A stretch of DNA of 64,000 nucleotides from Tistlia consotensis USBA 355 (GCF_900177295.1 NZ_FWZX01000004.1:186001-250000), one strand, 5' to 3'. Numbered from the stretch's first letter, positions 9,072 through 18,892 are shown. The notes: generated from the sequence alone by a model not told the origin. Numbers and translations are program-made.

Positions 9072-10775
9072 TTGCTGGCGCCGGCAGGCAATGCAGACCT
9101 TCTCGGCCGGGCGCAGAGAGCGGCCCTGGCCGGGCGCCTCGCCGAGGCCGAGGGCCTGTTCCGCCAGGCGGCCAAGCTGGCGCCGCGCGATCCGCGGCCG
9201 GTCTCGGCGCTGGGTGACGTGGCCCAGGCCCGCGGCGACTTCGACCAGGCGATCGGGTTCTACCGCCAGGCGCTGAAGCTGGCGCCGGGCGTCGCGGAGA
9301 TCGGCAGCAACCTCTTGGCGGCTCTGCGCCGCGGCGAGCGGCTGGCCGAGGCCGAGAGGGCCGGCCGGGCGCTGGCCCGGCGCCATCCCGGGCAGGTCGG
9401 CATCCTCGGCAACCTGGCGCTGATCCTGGCCGATCTCGGCGAGCTCGCGGAGGCGCGGGACCTCTACGAGCGAGCGCTGGCGCTGAAGCCGGACAGCGTC
9501 GAGCTGCTGACCAACTTCGGCAACCTGCTGCGCGACCTCGGCGAGTCCGAGGCGGCGCTCGCCTGGTTCGACAAGGCGCTGGCCCTGAAGCCGCGGCAGC
9601 CGGAGATCCTCTATCTCAAGGCGACGCTGCTGGAGCGGCTCAGCCGGCTCGACGAGGCCGAGGCGGTGCTCGCGGCAGGCACGGGGCTGCCGCATCCCGG
9701 CATGGCCCTGACGGCCGCGCGCATCGCGGCGCGGCGCGGCGACCGGGCGCGGGCGATCGCCTTGCTGGAGCCCGAGGGGCCGGGGCCGCAGTGGCAGGGC
9801 GACTGGGCCTACGCCCGGCACTTCGATCTCGGACAGCTCTACGACGCCGAAGGCGACGCCGCGCGGGCCTTCGGGCACTTCGCCGAGGGCAACCGGCTGC
9901 AGAGCGTCTCGGCCGCGGGCCGGCGGGCGCCGAAGGAGGCCTTCCTGGCCGGCATCGAGCGGCTCGAGCGCTGGCTCGACGCGGTCGGCAGGCCAGACTG
10001 GCTCGACGCGCCGCTGCCGGAGAGGCCGGAAGGCGCGCCAGTCTTCCTGGTCGGCTTCCCGCGGTCCGGCACGACGCTGCTCGACCAGTTCCTGAGCGGC
10101 CACCCGGCCGTGACGGTGCTGGAAGAGAAGGCGCTGCTCGCCGGCGCGCGGCCGGAGGACTATCCCGAGAGCCTGGCGAGGCTCGACCGGGCGGCGCTGG
10201 AGGCCTTGCGCGGCCGCTACTGGCAGGCGGTGCGGGACGAGGGGGTCGAGCCGGCGCCGGGCCGGCTGATCGTCGACAAGCTGCCGCTCAACCTCGTCGA
10301 GGTGCCGCTGATCCAGCGGCTCTTCCCCTCGGCGCGCTTCATCCTGGCGCTACGCCATCCCTGCGACTGCGTGCTGAGCTGCTTCATGCAGCAGTTCCGC
10401 CTGAACACGGCGATGGCCAACTTCCTGACCCTGGAGGGCTCGGCGGGGCTCTACGACCGGGCCTTCGGCCTGTGGCGGCGCTACGAAGAGGTCTTCCCGA
10501 TGGCGGTGCACCGCCTGCGCTACGAGGACCTGATCGCCGACCCCGAGGCGACGGCCCGTCCGCTGATCGAGTTCCTGGGGCTCGCCTGGCACCCGGCGCT
10601 GCTCGACCACGTGAAGACGGCGCGCGGCCGGCGCATCGACACGCCGAGCTACCGCCAGGTCACCGAGCCGCTGCATGGCCGGGCGAAGGGCCGCTGGCGG
10701 CGCTACGAGACGCAGATGGCGCCGGTCCTGCCGGTCCTGCAGCCCTGGATCGAGGCCTTCGGCTACGGCGACTGA
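9072..10775 (+). CDS. Tetratricopeptide-repeat sulfotransferase family protein
   Basis: 567-residue fusion. Residues 8-275 form about seven TPR-type helix pairs (for example LTNFGNLLRDLGESEAALAW). Residues 323-560 are a PAPS-dependent sulfotransferase domain. The 5'-phosphosulfate loop is PRSGTTLLDQ (330-339) and the 3'-phosphate block is RFILALRHPCDCVLSCF (422-438). The acceptor is unknown; TPRs suggest a protein or peptide partner. The start is TTG at 9072, 40 bp after rho; no better upstream start is visible. It converges with trkH with 6 bp between. Cytosolic, no signal peptide. Confidence 0.85.
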   Translation: MLAPAGNADLLGRAQRAALAGRLAEAEGLFRQAAKLAPRDPRPVSALGDVAQARGDFDQAIGFYRQALKLAPGVAEIGSNLLAALRRGERLAEAERAGRALARRHPGQVGILGNLALILADLGELAEARDLYERALALKPDSVELLTNFGNLLRDLGESEAALAWFDKALALKPRQPEILYLKATLLERLSRLDEAEAVLAAGTGLPHPGMALTAARIAARRGDRARAIALLEPEGPGPQWQGDWAYARHFDLGQLYDAEGDAARAFGHFAEGNRLQSVSAAGRRAPKEAFLAGIERLERWLDAVGRPDWLDAPLPERPEGAPVFLVGFPRSGTTLLDQFLSGHPAVTVLEEKALLAGARPEDYPESLARLDRAALEALRGRYWQAVRDEGVEPAPGRLIVDKLPLNLVEVPLIQRLFPSARFILALRHPCDCVLSCFMQQFRLNTAMANFLTLEGSAGLYDRAFGLWRRYEEVFPMAVHRLRYEDLIADPEATARPLIEFLGLAWHPALLDHVKTARGRRIDTPSYRQVTEPLHGRAKGRWRRYETQMAPVLPVLQPWIEAFGYGD

Positions 10776-10781
10776 GGCCGG

Positions 10782-12239
10782 TCAAGCGCGCCAGAAGGCC
10801 GGATCGCACAGCACCAGAAGAGTCAGCAGCTCGAGCCGGCCGAGGATCATGCCCAGGCTGAGCAGCCACTTGGCGGCGTCGGGCAGGCTGGCGAAGTTGC
10901 CGGACGGGCCGACGATCGCGCCGAGGCCCGGGCCGACGTTCGAGACCGCCTGGGCCGAGCTCGACAGCGCGGTGATGAAGTCGAGCCCGCAGAAGCCGAG
11001 CGCCAGGGCGATCAGGGTGACCACCGCGACGTAGAGCACGAAGAAGCCCATGACGCCGGCGACGACGTCGTCGGGCAGCGGCTTGCCGTGGTAGCTGCGC
11101 GGGATCACCCGGTGCGGCTGGACGGTGTGGCGCACGATGCTGTGGGCATGGACCGCCAGGACCCGCCAGCGCAGCATCTTGATGCCGCCGGCCGTCGAGC
11201 CGGTGCAGCCGCCGACCATGGTCAGCAGGAAGGCCAGGATGACCGCAGAGCCGCCCCACTGCTGATAGTCGGTCGAGGCGTAGCCGGTCGTGGTGACCAG
11301 GGTCGCGACGGTGAAGGCGGCGTGGCGCAGCGCCTCGACCGGCCGGTCGGTGCCGTGCAGCCAGATCGGCAGCACGAACAGCAGGCTGGCGACGACCATG
11401 ACGCCGGCGAGCAGGCGGATCTCGGGGTTGCTGACCAGGGCGCCGCGCACGCCGCGCACCGCCCGGACGTAGGCCGCGAAGGGCAGGGCGCCGGACAGCA
11501 TGAAGACGATCGCGACCCACTGGGCGGCCGGCGAGAAGGCGCCGAGCGAGGTGTTGCTGGTCGAGTAGCCGCCGGTCGAGAGCGTGGTCATGGCGTGGTT
11601 GATCGCCTCGAAGACCGTCATGCCCGAGGCCAGGTAGCCGAACACGCAGAGCAGGCTGAGGCCGAGGTAGATGCCGCCGATCGCCGCCGCGGTCTGGCCG
11701 GGGCGCGGCAGGATCTTGTCCGAGCGGTCGGACGATTCGGCACGCATCAGCTGCATGCCGCCGACGCGCAGGAAGGGCAGGATCGCGATCGCCATGACGA
11801 CGATGCCGATGCCGCCGAGCCACTGCAGCAGCGAGCGCCACATCAGGAGGCCGGGCCGGACCTGGGCGAGGTCGGCGATCACCGTCGAGCCGGTCGTGGT
11901 CAGGCCTGAGACCGACTCGAAGTAGGCGTCGGCCGGCGACAGGCCGAGGTTGGTGATCATGAAGGGCGCGCCGGCGAAGGCCGGCACGACGATCCAGGTC
12001 AGCGCGGTCAGGATGTAGACGTCGCGCCGGTGCAGGGCGATCTTGCCGCTGCTCCGGTTGGCCAGCACCAGGGCGCCGCCGAGGAACAGCGAGGGCACGC
12101 TGGAGATGAAGTAGGCCGCGGAATCGGGATGGCCGTAGCCCCATTCCACGAAGGCCGGCACCAGCATCGCCGCGCTGACCATGAGCAGCACGAGGCCGAG
12201 GATGAAGAAGACCGGGCGGCTGTCGAGGATCGCGTTCAA
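10782..12239 (-). CDS. trkH: TrkH family potassium uptake protein
   Basis: Membrane-embedded K+ translocating subunit; it works with the NAD-binding TrkA, which is not in this window. Several hydrophobic segments, and four pore-loop repeats each with a conserved Gly: SGLTTTGST, TLSTGGYS, LVTTTGYAS and AVSNVGPGLG. I placed the start at TTG (12237-12239), giving MNAILDSRPVFFILGL and 485 residues, the usual length. An ATG at 12317 would add 26 Pro-rich, unconserved residues and sit almost on the upstream terminator. An intermediate start is possible. Confidence 0.9.
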   Translation of the reverse strand: MNAILDSRPVFFILGLVLLMVSAAMLVPAFVEWGYGHPDSAAYFISSVPSLFLGGALVLANRSSGKIALHRRDVYILTALTWIVVPAFAGAPFMITNLGLSPADAYFESVSGLTTTGSTVIADLAQVRPGLLMWRSLLQWLGGIGIVVMAIAILPFLRVGGMQLMRAESSDRSDKILPRPGQTAAAIGGIYLGLSLLCVFGYLASGMTVFEAINHAMTTLSTGGYSTSNTSLGAFSPAAQWVAIVFMLSGALPFAAYVRAVRGVRGALVSNPEIRLLAGVMVVASLLFVLPIWLHGTDRPVEALRHAAFTVATLVTTTGYASTDYQQWGGSAVILAFLLTMVGGCTGSTAGGIKMLRWRVLAVHAHSIVRHTVQPHRVIPRSYHGKPLPDDVVAGVMGFFVLYVAVVTLIALALGFCGLDFITALSSSAQAVSNVGPGLGAIVGPSGNFASLPDAAKWLLSLGMILGRLELLTLLVLCDPAFWRA

Positions 12240-12319
12240 GGCGGTACCGGCAGGGTGGTCGGGGCAGGCGTCGCCGGGAGCGAGGCGGGGCGGGTCGGCG
12301 GGCGGGCAACGTAGCACGG

Positions 12320-12353
12320 AAAAGATCCCGCGGCCCCCGGGGGCCGCGGGATC
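12320..12353 (-). terminator. Rho-independent terminator after the quinone oxidoreductase gene
   Basis: A perfect 30-bp palindrome (12324-12353, two 15-nt arms, very GC-rich) followed on the minus strand by four T residues. It lies 74 bp beyond the stop of the gene at 12428-13402, so it should end that transcript before trkH. The stem has no separate loop, so the RNA hairpin would melt 3-4 central bases. Confidence 0.75.
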
Positions 12354-12427
12354 GCCAAGTCACGCATCTGGCACGCTTCGCCTGACGAGGCCAGCGTCTT
12401 TTCGGCGAGCCGTCGGCGCCGGCCGTC

Positions 12428-13402
12428 TCAGGGCAGCAGGATCGTCGAGCCCGTGGTCTTGCGCGCCTCGAGGTCGCGGTGCGCCTGCTGCGCGTCCTTG
12501 AGGGCGTAGCGCTGGTTGATCTCGATCTCGACCGCGCCGCTGCCGACGACCTCGAACAGCGCCTGGGCGCTGGTCACCAGGTCCTCGCGCTTGGCCGTGT
12601 AGGTCATCAGGGTCGGACGGGTGACGAAGAGCGAGCCCTTCTGGCTGAGGATGCCGAGGTTGACCGGCGCCACGGCCCCCGAGGCGTTGCCGAAGGAGAC
12701 CATCAGGCCGAGCGGGGAGAGGCAGTCCAGCGAGCCGTCCCAGGTGTCCTTGCCGACGCCGTCGTAGACCACCGGGACGCCGGCGCCGCCGGTCAGCTCC
12801 TTGACCTTCTCGACGAAGTTCTCCGTGCGGTAGTTGATCGTGTGGGTGCAGCCGTGGGCCTTGGCGAGGGCAGCCTTCTCGTCGCTGCCGACCGTGCCGA
12901 TCACCGCGACGCCGAGCGACTTGAGCCACTGGCAGGCGATCAGGCCGACGCCGCCGGCCGCGGCGTGCCACAGCACGGTCTCGCCCTTCTGGCAGCGGTG
13001 GGTGCGGCGGATCAGGTACTCGACGGTCATGCCCTGCAGCATCATCGCGGCGGCGGTCTCGTCGCGGATCGAATCGGGCAGCTTGACCACGCGGTCGGCC
13101 GGCATCAGCCGCGCCTCGGCGTAGGCCCCGAGCGGGCCGCCGGCATAGGCGACCCGGTCGCCGGGCTTAAGCTCGGTCACGCCCTCGCCGACCGCCTCGA
13201 CGACCGCGGCAGCCTCGAGGCCGATGCCGCTCGGCAGCGCCACCGGATAGAGGCCGGTGCGGTGGTAGGTGTCGATGTAGTTGAGGCCGACGGCGGTCTG
13301 CCGCAGCCGGACCTGGCCGGCGGACGGCGCGCCGACCTCGACCTCCTCCCAGCGCAGGACCTCGGGGCCGCCGGTCTCGTGGAAGCGGATGGCATGCGGC
13401 AT
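12428..13402 (-). CDS. qor: NADPH:quinone oxidoreductase (zeta-crystallin type)
   Basis: Zinc-independent medium-chain dehydrogenase/reductase that reduces quinones with NADPH. The N-terminal GroES-like domain has the family block VGLNYIDTYHRTGLYP. The cofactor domain has HAAAGGVGLIACQWLKSLG (Rossmann GGVG near residues 148-152), with VIGTVGSDEKAALAKAHG following. The length of 324 matches the family. The zinc-ligand Cys/His pattern of true alcohol dehydrogenases is absent. A GAGGGAGAGAG stretch precedes the ATG. Monocistronic: terminator downstream and a 155-bp gap upstream. Confidence 0.9.
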   Translation of the reverse strand: MPHAIRFHETGGPEVLRWEEVEVGAPSAGQVRLRQTAVGLNYIDTYHRTGLYPVALPSGIGLEAAAVVEAVGEGVTELKPGDRVAYAGGPLGAYAEARLMPADRVVKLPDSIRDETAAAMMLQGMTVEYLIRRTHRCQKGETVLWHAAAGGVGLIACQWLKSLGVAVIGTVGSDEKAALAKAHGCTHTINYRTENFVEKVKELTGGAGVPVVYDGVGKDTWDGSLDCLSPLGLMVSFGNASGAVAPVNLGILSQKGSLFVTRPTLMTYTAKREDLVTSAQALFEVVGSGAVEIEINQRYALKDAQQAHRDLEARKTTGSTILLP

Positions 13403-13557
13403 GACGTAGCTCTCTCCCTCGTTCTGGTTCGTTTCGTGGTGCCGGGGGCGGATCCGTCGGCCAGGGACGGCACGGCGGGCGCCGGCAGAAGCAGCGCTAT
13501 CCTAGCGGGCGCCCGGACGGGAATCGGCGAGCCGATCGCGACGGCCCGGAACAGGCG

Positions 13558-14259
13558 CTAGTCGCGCAGGTTACGGGCGAAGAACTCCCGGGTGCGCTGG
13601 TTGGCGGTGCTGGCGGCCGCGGCGTCGTAGTGGGCACCGCCCTCCCGCGCGAAGGCGTGGTCCTGGCCCTCGTAGCTGTGCAGCGTCACGTGGGCATTCG
13701 CGGCGACCGCCGCGGCGACCTCGTCCTGCTGGTCCTTGGGCACGAAGCCGTCTTCGCGGGCGACGTGCATCAGCAGCGGCTTCGCGATGTTCTTGACCTC
13801 GGCGATGTGGTCGAGCAGGCCGACGCCGTAGTAGCTGACGTTGCAGTCGGCGTCGGAGCGCGTCGCCATCAGGAAGGCCAGCTTGCCGCCCAGGCAGTAG
13901 CCGACGCTGCCGACCCTGCCGTTGCAGGCCTCGTGCCCGCGCAACGTGGTGAGCGAGGCCTTGAGGTCCTCAATGCCCTTGTCGACGTCGAACTTCTGGA
14001 ACAGCTCGAAGGCCTGCTGCCACTCGGCCTCGGTCTGGTCGGTGATGTCGATGCCCGGCTTGATGCGCCAGAACAGGTCCGGCGAGAAGGCGAGGTAGCC
14101 CTGGGCGGCGAAGCCGTCGCAGAGGTCGCGCATCACCTTGTTGATGCCGAAGATCTCCTGGATCACCAGGACGGCCGCGGCCGGGGTCTTGCCCGGCAGG
14201 GCAAGATAGCCGCCGAAGCTGCCGCTGCCGTCGCTGGCCTGGATCGTGAGCGATGCCAT
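13558..14259 (-). CDS. Dienelactone hydrolase family protein
   Basis: Alpha/beta hydrolase of the carboxymethylenebutenolidase group. The nucleophile is Cys122 in GSVGYCLGGKL, the Asp lies in HVAREDGFVPKDQ, and the His is in the late block YEGQDHAFAREGG, so the Cys-Asp-His triad is complete. The oxyanion-type block EIFGINKVMRDLCD (residues 35-48) is also typical. 233 residues, cytosolic. A very strong ribosome site (GGGAGGAGG) precedes the ATG. No aromatic-degradation genes are nearby, so a general hydrolase role is as likely as dienelactone cleavage. Confidence 0.9.
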   Translation of the reverse strand: MASLTIQASDGSGSFGGYLALPGKTPAAAVLVIQEIFGINKVMRDLCDGFAAQGYLAFSPDLFWRIKPGIDITDQTEAEWQQAFELFQKFDVDKGIEDLKASLTTLRGHEACNGRVGSVGYCLGGKLAFLMATRSDADCNVSYYGVGLLDHIAEVKNIAKPLLMHVAREDGFVPKDQQDEVAAAVAANAHVTLHSYEGQDHAFAREGGAHYDAAAASTANQRTREFFARNLRD

Positions 14260-14400
14260 GGGAAACCTCCTCCCGTTCGTGTCGTGGACCTCTCGGGGCC
14301 GGCCGTTCGCGAGCGGCCGGTCCTGCGTTGCGTGAGCCTAGCCGCGGAGCCGCCGGCCGTCATCCGCCGCCTGGACCGTGGCCTGGACCGTCGGCGGCCG

Positions 14401-16473
14401 TCAGGCACGGCTGGCGGCGATCGCCTCGGCCAGGGCGTCGGGGTCGGTCAGCGGCAGCGAGCAGGTCGTGCCGCGGCAGAGATAGGCCGCCGGCTGCCCG
14501 CCCAGCGGGCCTTTGCCGGCAGCCGGATGGAGGCGCGGCAGACCGTCGGCGCTCGTGACCCGCTGGAACACCAGGTAGGGCAGCGGGCGGCGCAGCGCCG
14601 TGCGGACGAGCCGCGCCGTCGCCTCGGCGTCGGCAGGTCCGGCCACGACGACCTGGACGGCGTCCTGGAGCAGGTCGTTGGCGGCGAGCAGGCTGGGATA
14701 GCCGAAGGGGTTGCGCTGGATCTCGCCGGAGAAGGCGGCGATCAGCCGCTCGGCGCGCTCGCGGTAGGCGGGCTCGCCGGTCAGGTGGTGCAGGCGCGCG
14801 AGCACCGCCGCGGCCGTGCCGTTGCCGGACGGCGTAGCGTTGTCGAGCGCGCTCTTCGGCCGCATCATCAGGTCGTTGCTGTCGTCGGCCGTCTGGAAAT
14901 AGCCGCCGTCGGTGCCGTCCCAGAAGCACCGGTCGAGCGTCGCCACCCAGGCCCGGGCGCGTTCGAGGTAGGCGGCCTCGCCGGTCGTCTGGTGCAGGGC
15001 CAGCGCGGCGTTGGCCATCTGGGCATAGTCGTCGAGCAGGCCGGCCTGGCGGTTGCGGCCGTGGCGCCAGACGTGGTGCAGGCGGTCGCCCTCGGCCATG
15101 CGGCTCGCGACGAAGTCGAAGGCGCGGGCGGCGAGGGCCAGCCAGGCCGGCTCGTCGAAGACCGGCGCCGACTGGGCGAGGGCGGCGATCGCCAGGCCGT
15201 TCCAGTCGGCCAGCACCTTGTCGTCCCAGCCCGGCCGGACCCTCTCGGCGCGGGCCGCGAGCAGCTTGGCGCGGGCCTCCGCCAGCAGGCGCTCGCCGTC
15301 CTCGTCGAGCAGCTCCGGGCGGTCGGAGCGGTTGAGGATCGTGCGGCCTTCCCAGTTACCGCGCGGCGAGACGTCGTAGTGCCGCTTGAAGAGCTCGGCC
15401 TCGCGGCCGAGCAGGGCGTCGATCTCGGAGTCCGTCCAGACGTAGAAGCGGCCCTCCTCGCCCTCGCTGTCGGCGTCGAGGCTCGCCGCGAAGCCGCCGC
15501 TGGCCGGGCCGCCGGGTCTGTCCTCGGCCAGCATCTCGCGCTGCAGCCACTCGACGGTCTCGCGCGCCCGGGCGGCGTAGAGCCGGCTGCCGCTCTCGCT
15601 CCACGCCCAGGTCAGCAGGTCGAGGATCTGGGCGTTGTCGTAGAGCATCTTCTCGAAGTGCGGCACCAGCCACTTCTCGTCGGTCGCGTAGCGGGCGTAG
15701 CCGCCGCCGAGGTGGTCGTAGATGCCGCCCTGGCTCATCTTGGTCAGGGTCAGGTCGACGGCGTGGCGGAGCGGCGCCTCGCCGCTGCGCAGCCAGTTCA
15801 GCCAGAACAGCTTGAGGATCGCCGGCTGGGGGAACTTCGGCGCGCCGCCGATGCCGCCCTCGAAGGGATCGAGCTCCCGCAGCAGGCGCCGGCCGACCGT
15901 GAGCGGCGCGTCCGGGGTCAGGGGACCGCCGGCCTCCGGCGAGGCCAGGCGCTCCAGGCCCTGGCGGATCGTCGCGACGTTCTTGGTGACGTCGTCCCGC
16001 GAGTCGCGCCAGGCCGCGGCCATGCCTTCCAGGACCTGGGACAGGCTGGGCCGGCCGAAGCGCGGGGTCGGCGGAAAGTAGGTGCCGCCCCAGAAGGGCT
16101 CTCCGGCTGGGGTCAGGAACATAGTCAGCGGCCAGCCGCCGTGCTCGCCGAGCAGGGCCAGGGCGTTCTGATAGAGCGCGTCGACGTCGGGGCGCTCCTC
16201 GCGGTCGACCTTGACGTTGACGAACAGCCGGTTCATCAGCGCCGCGACGCCGGGATCCTCGAAGGACTCGTGGGCCATCACGTGGCACCAGTGGCAGGCG
16301 GCATAGCCGACCGACAGCAGGATCGGCCGGTTTTCGCTCCGGGCGAGGGCGAAGGCCTCCTCGCCCCAGGGATACCAGTCGACCGGGTTGTGCTGGTGCT
16401 GCAACAGGTAGGGGCTGCTCTCCCCGGCGAGCCGGTTGGTCGTGGCGCTGCTGCTGTCGGAGGAACTCGCCAT
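14401..16473 (-). CDS. Thioredoxin-domain DUF255 protein (YyaL/SPATA20-like)
   Basis: 690-residue protein of the DUF255 family: an N-terminal thioredoxin-like domain fused to an (alpha/alpha)6-barrel similar to N-acylglucosamine 2-epimerase/cellobiose epimerase folds. The family hallmark [14 protein letters not shown] is at residues 60-73 and gives a CxxC pair (Cys60, Cys63). The start has [25 protein letters not shown], also invariant in the family. Function is not established; redox or sugar-related roles have been proposed. Divergent from the DUF6489 gene across 182 bp. Confidence 0.9.
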   Translation of the reverse strand: MASSSDSSSATTNRLAGESSPYLLQHQHNPVDWYPWGEEAFALARSENRPILLSVGYAACHWCHVMAHESFEDPGVAALMNRLFVNVKVDREERPDVDALYQNALALLGEHGGWPLTMFLTPAGEPFWGGTYFPPTPRFGRPSLSQVLEGMAAAWRDSRDDVTKNVATIRQGLERLASPEAGGPLTPDAPLTVGRRLLRELDPFEGGIGGAPKFPQPAILKLFWLNWLRSGEAPLRHAVDLTLTKMSQGGIYDHLGGGYARYATDEKWLVPHFEKMLYDNAQILDLLTWAWSESGSRLYAARARETVEWLQREMLAEDRPGGPASGGFAASLDADSEGEEGRFYVWTDSEIDALLGREAELFKRHYDVSPRGNWEGRTILNRSDRPELLDEDGERLLAEARAKLLAARAERVRPGWDDKVLADWNGLAIAALAQSAPVFDEPAWLALAARAFDFVASRMAEGDRLHHVWRHGRNRQAGLLDDYAQMANAALALHQTTGEAAYLERARAWVATLDRCFWDGTDGGYFQTADDSNDLMMRPKSALDNATPSGNGTAAAVLARLHHLTGEPAYRERAERLIAAFSGEIQRNPFGYPSLLAANDLLQDAVQVVVAGPADAEATARLVRTALRRPLPYLVFQRVTSADGLPRLHPAAGKGPLGGQPAAYLCRGTTCSLPLTDPDALAEAIAASRA

Positions 16474-16533
16474 CGGGCCTCGCTGGGGTTCGGGGGAGGG
16501 ACTCGGGCTTTGCCAGCGCCCGCTCCGGCGCCC

Positions 16534-16563
16534 TTGGACCGGACGAGCGCTTCCGCCTATATG
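16534..16563 (+). promoter_or_regulatory. Candidate promoter for the DUF6489-to-parB gene run
   Basis: TTGGAC (16534-16539), an 18-bp spacer, then TATATG (16558-16563), about 90 bp before the first ATG in a divergent intergenic region. Both hexamers are reasonable matches. It is the only good pair seen before seven same-strand genes. Confidence 0.4.
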
Positions 16564-16655
16564 AAGGGCTGGACGTCAGGACTCAACCGTCGGCGGCCCG
16601 TGGCGAAAGCGCAAGGGTTGCGGCGGCGGGCCGGCCAGGCGCTGGGAGGGGGCGG

Positions 16656-16898
16656 ATGAAGGTGACCATCGATATCGACTGCACGCCGGCGGAAGCGCGG
16701 GCTTTCCTCGGTCTTCCGGACATCGCGCCGATGCAGGCGGCGCTGATGGACGAGATCGAGAAGCGCATGAAGGCCAACCTCCAGGCGATGGAGCCGGAGA
16801 CGCTGTTCAAGACCTGGCTGCCGGCGACGATCCAGAACTGGGAGCAGCTGCAGAAGCTGTTCTGGAGTCAGATGGCCGGCAGCGGCCGGAAGGAGTGA
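16656..16898 (+). CDS. DUF6489 family small protein
   Basis: 80-residue, largely helical protein of a small alphaproteobacterial family seen upstream of nitroreductase/mnmE genes. Visible features are an N-terminal beta-like MKVTIDIDCTPAEARAFLGLPD and two amphipathic helices (DEIEKRMKANLQAM and IQNWEQLQKLFWSQM), somewhat like phasin-type helices. No membrane segment or metal motif. A GGGAGGGGG ribosome site precedes the ATG. The stop overlaps the next gene's GTG (GTGA), indicating translational coupling. Function unknown. Confidence 0.8.
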   Translation: MKVTIDIDCTPAEARAFLGLPDIAPMQAALMDEIEKRMKANLQAMEPETLFKTWLPATIQNWEQLQKLFWSQMAGSGRKE

Positions 16899-17500
16899 GC
16901 CCCTTGGAAGCTTTGGATGCGATCCTGACCCGTCGTTCGGTACCGGCGCAGCTGCTGAAGGAACCGGCGCCGAGCGACGACGAGCTGGCGGAGGTCTTCG
17001 CCGCCGCCGTCACGGCGCCGGACCACGGGGCGATCCGGCCCTGGCGCTTCGCGGTGATCCGCGGCGAGGGGCTGGAGCGGCTGGCCGACCTGTTCGGCGA
17101 AGCGCTGCGGCGGCGCGAGCCGGAGGTCGGCGAGGAGGTCGTGGAGGAGGCCCGCAAGAAGGCGTTGCGCAGCCCGCTGGTGATCGCCGTTTGGGCCGAG
17201 ATCCGCGAGGGCCATCCGAAGGTGCCGCCGATCGAGCAGGTCGTCTCGACCGGGGCCGCGGTGCAGAACATGCTGGTGGCGCTGCACGCCAAGGGCTACG
17301 GCGCGATCCAGCTGACCGGCCCGAACGCCCACGATCCCTTCGTCAAGGCCGCCTTCGGCCTGCAGCCGAAGGACGAGCTCGTCGGCTTCGTCTACGTCGG
17401 CACGCCGACCGATCCGCAGCCGGCGAAGCGGCGCCCGGAGGCGAGCGACTTCGTGCGGCAGTGGCATGGCGCGCAGGCGCTCGACGCCGCTGCCGACTGA
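16895..17500 (+). CDS. Nitroreductase family protein (YdjA-like)
   Basis: FMN-dependent NAD(P)H oxidoreductase of the small, single-domain nitroreductase type. LDAILTRRSVPAQLL at residues 5-19 holds the Arg-Arg-Ser FMN phosphate contacts. AVTAPDHGAIRPWRF is the second FMN block (it has HG before the W-R-F), and GAAVQNMLVALHAKGYGA is the helix after the dimer interface. 201 residues, slightly longer than YdjA. GTG start overlapping the previous stop. Physiological substrate unknown. Confidence 0.88.
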   Translation: MSPLEALDAILTRRSVPAQLLKEPAPSDDELAEVFAAAVTAPDHGAIRPWRFAVIRGEGLERLADLFGEALRRREPEVGEEVVEEARKKALRSPLVIAVWAEIREGHPKVPPIEQVVSTGAAVQNMLVALHAKGYGAIQLTGPNAHDPFVKAAFGLQPKDELVGFVYVGTPTDPQPAKRRPEASDFVRQWHGAQALDAAAD

Positions 17501-17523
17501 TCCGGCCGTCTCGGCAGGGGGCC

Positions 17524-18873
17524 GTGAGCGGCCGCTCCGATACGATCTTCGCGCTCTCGACGCCGCCCGGCCGCGGCGCGATCGCCGTGGTGCGCCTGTC
17601 CGGAGCCCGGACCGCGGATACGCTGCGCGGGCTTCTGGGCGGGACGCTGCCGGCGGCGCGGCGCTTCGCGCGGCGCCGGATCCTCGGGGCGGACGGCGAG
17701 CTGCTCGACGAGGGCGTGGCGATCTGGCTGCCGGCGGGCCCGGCGGGCGCGAGCTACACCGGTGAGGACATGGCCGAGCTCCAGGTGCACGGGGGGCCTG
17801 CGGTGGTGCGCGCCCTGCTCGACGCCCTGGCAGGGCTGCCGGGCTTGCGGCCGGCCGAGCCGGGAGAATTCACCCGGCGCGCCTTCGACTCCGGGCGTCT
17901 CGACCTGGTCGAGGCGGAGGCGGTCGCCGATCTGGTGGCTGCGGAGACCGAGCGGCAGCGTCGCCAGGCGCTGGCCGTCGGAGGGGGCGCGCTGTCGGCA
18001 CGGCTCGCCGGCTGGGAGGCGGCGCTGCTCGGGGTCTCGGCGCGGGTCGAGGCGGCGATCGACTTCGCCGAGGAGGATCTGCCGGCCGACCTGCTGGACC
18101 GCTGCCGGCGGGAGATCGTCGGGGTCGCGACGACGCTGCGCCAGGCGGTCGAGGAGGTCGGCTTCGGCGAGCGGCTGCGCGAGGGCTTCGAGGTCGCGCT
18201 GGTTGGCGCGCCGAACGTCGGCAAGTCGAGCCTGCTCAACGCCTTGGCGCGCCGCGAGGCGGCGATCGTCCACGAGACCGCCGGCACCACCCGGGATGTT
18301 GTCGAGGTGCGGTTCGATCTCGAGGGCTTTGCCGTGACGCTGCTCGACACGGCGGGGCTGCGGGACGGCGCCGTCGACCCGGTCGAGCGCGAGGGCATCC
18401 GGCGAGCGCGGGCGCGGGCACAGGCGGCCGACCTGGTCCTCGCCTTGTTCGACAGCGAGATATGGCCGGACTGCGACGCGGCAACGCTAGATCTGGTAGG
18501 AGGTCGCACGGTTCTGGTGCTGTCGAAGGGCGACCTGGCGGCGCCGGGAGCGGGCGTGGTGAGCGGCCGGCCGGCGCTGCGGGTCTCGGCCAGGACCGGT
18601 GAGGGACTGGCCGAGCTGCAGTCCGAGCTGGCCCGGAGGATCGCGGACCTGGGCGCCGCCGGGGTGGGCGGCGCCCTGTTCAATCGGGAGCGGCATCGCG
18701 TGGCGCTGAGGGACTGCGCCGACGCGCTCGAGCGGGCAGCCGCGGCGGGGGAGGTGGCGCTCGTGGCGGAAGACCTGCGGATGGCCCGGGATGCGCTCGG
18801 GCGCCTGTCCGGGCGGATCGACGTCGAGCAGCTGCTCGACCGGCTGTTCCGCGAGTTCTGCATCGGCAAGTGA
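17524..18873 (+). CDS. mnmE: tRNA-modification GTPase MnmE
   Basis: With MnmG it forms the 5-carboxymethylaminomethyl group on wobble U34 of several tRNAs. The N-terminal formyl-THF-binding domain is at residues 1-118. The embedded Ras-like G domain has G1 GAPNVGKSS (228-236), a G2 region AGTTRD, and G3 DTAG. The product ends with the obligatory CIGK, whose Cys is catalytic. 449 residues, normal. I chose the GTG at 17524 because [23 protein letters not shown] is conserved from there. Adjacent to mnmG, its functional partner. Confidence 0.96.
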   Translation: MSGRSDTIFALSTPPGRGAIAVVRLSGARTADTLRGLLGGTLPAARRFARRRILGADGELLDEGVAIWLPAGPAGASYTGEDMAELQVHGGPAVVRALLDALAGLPGLRPAEPGEFTRRAFDSGRLDLVEAEAVADLVAAETERQRRQALAVGGGALSARLAGWEAALLGVSARVEAAIDFAEEDLPADLLDRCRREIVGVATTLRQAVEEVGFGERLREGFEVALVGAPNVGKSSLLNALARREAAIVHETAGTTRDVVEVRFDLEGFAVTLLDTAGLRDGAVDPVEREGIRRARARAQAADLVLALFDSEIWPDCDAATLDLVGGRTVLVLSKGDLAAPGAGVVSGRPALRVSARTGEGLAELQSELARRIADLGAAGVGGALFNRERHRVALRDCADALERAAAAGEVALVAEDLRMARDALGRLSGRIDVEQLLDRLFREFCIGK

Positions 18874-18876
18874 TCC

Positions 18877-18892
18877 TGTTTCACGTGAAACA
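18877..18892. promoter_or_regulatory. parS centromere site 1
   Basis: The exact 16-bp palindrome TGTTTCACGTGAAACA, the bacterial parS consensus, lies in the mnmE-mnmG gap 4 bp after the mnmE stop. It is the ParB loading site; the ParA and ParB genes are 2.6-4.4 kb downstream. A second exact copy is at 20877-20892. Confidence 0.95.

Noticed and set aside
13687-13692. CACGTG core in the dienelactone hydrolase gene considered as a further parS
   Set aside because: Flanking bases do not match the 16-bp consensus; the same holds for other CACGTG words, for example near 10608 and 33223.
13630-16659. A 1009-codon open frame on the plus strand opposite the dienelactone hydrolase and DUF255 genes
   Set aside because: GC-rich shadow frame: composition is Arg/Ala/Gly/Val-biased without any family motif, while both genes on the other strand have complete signatures.
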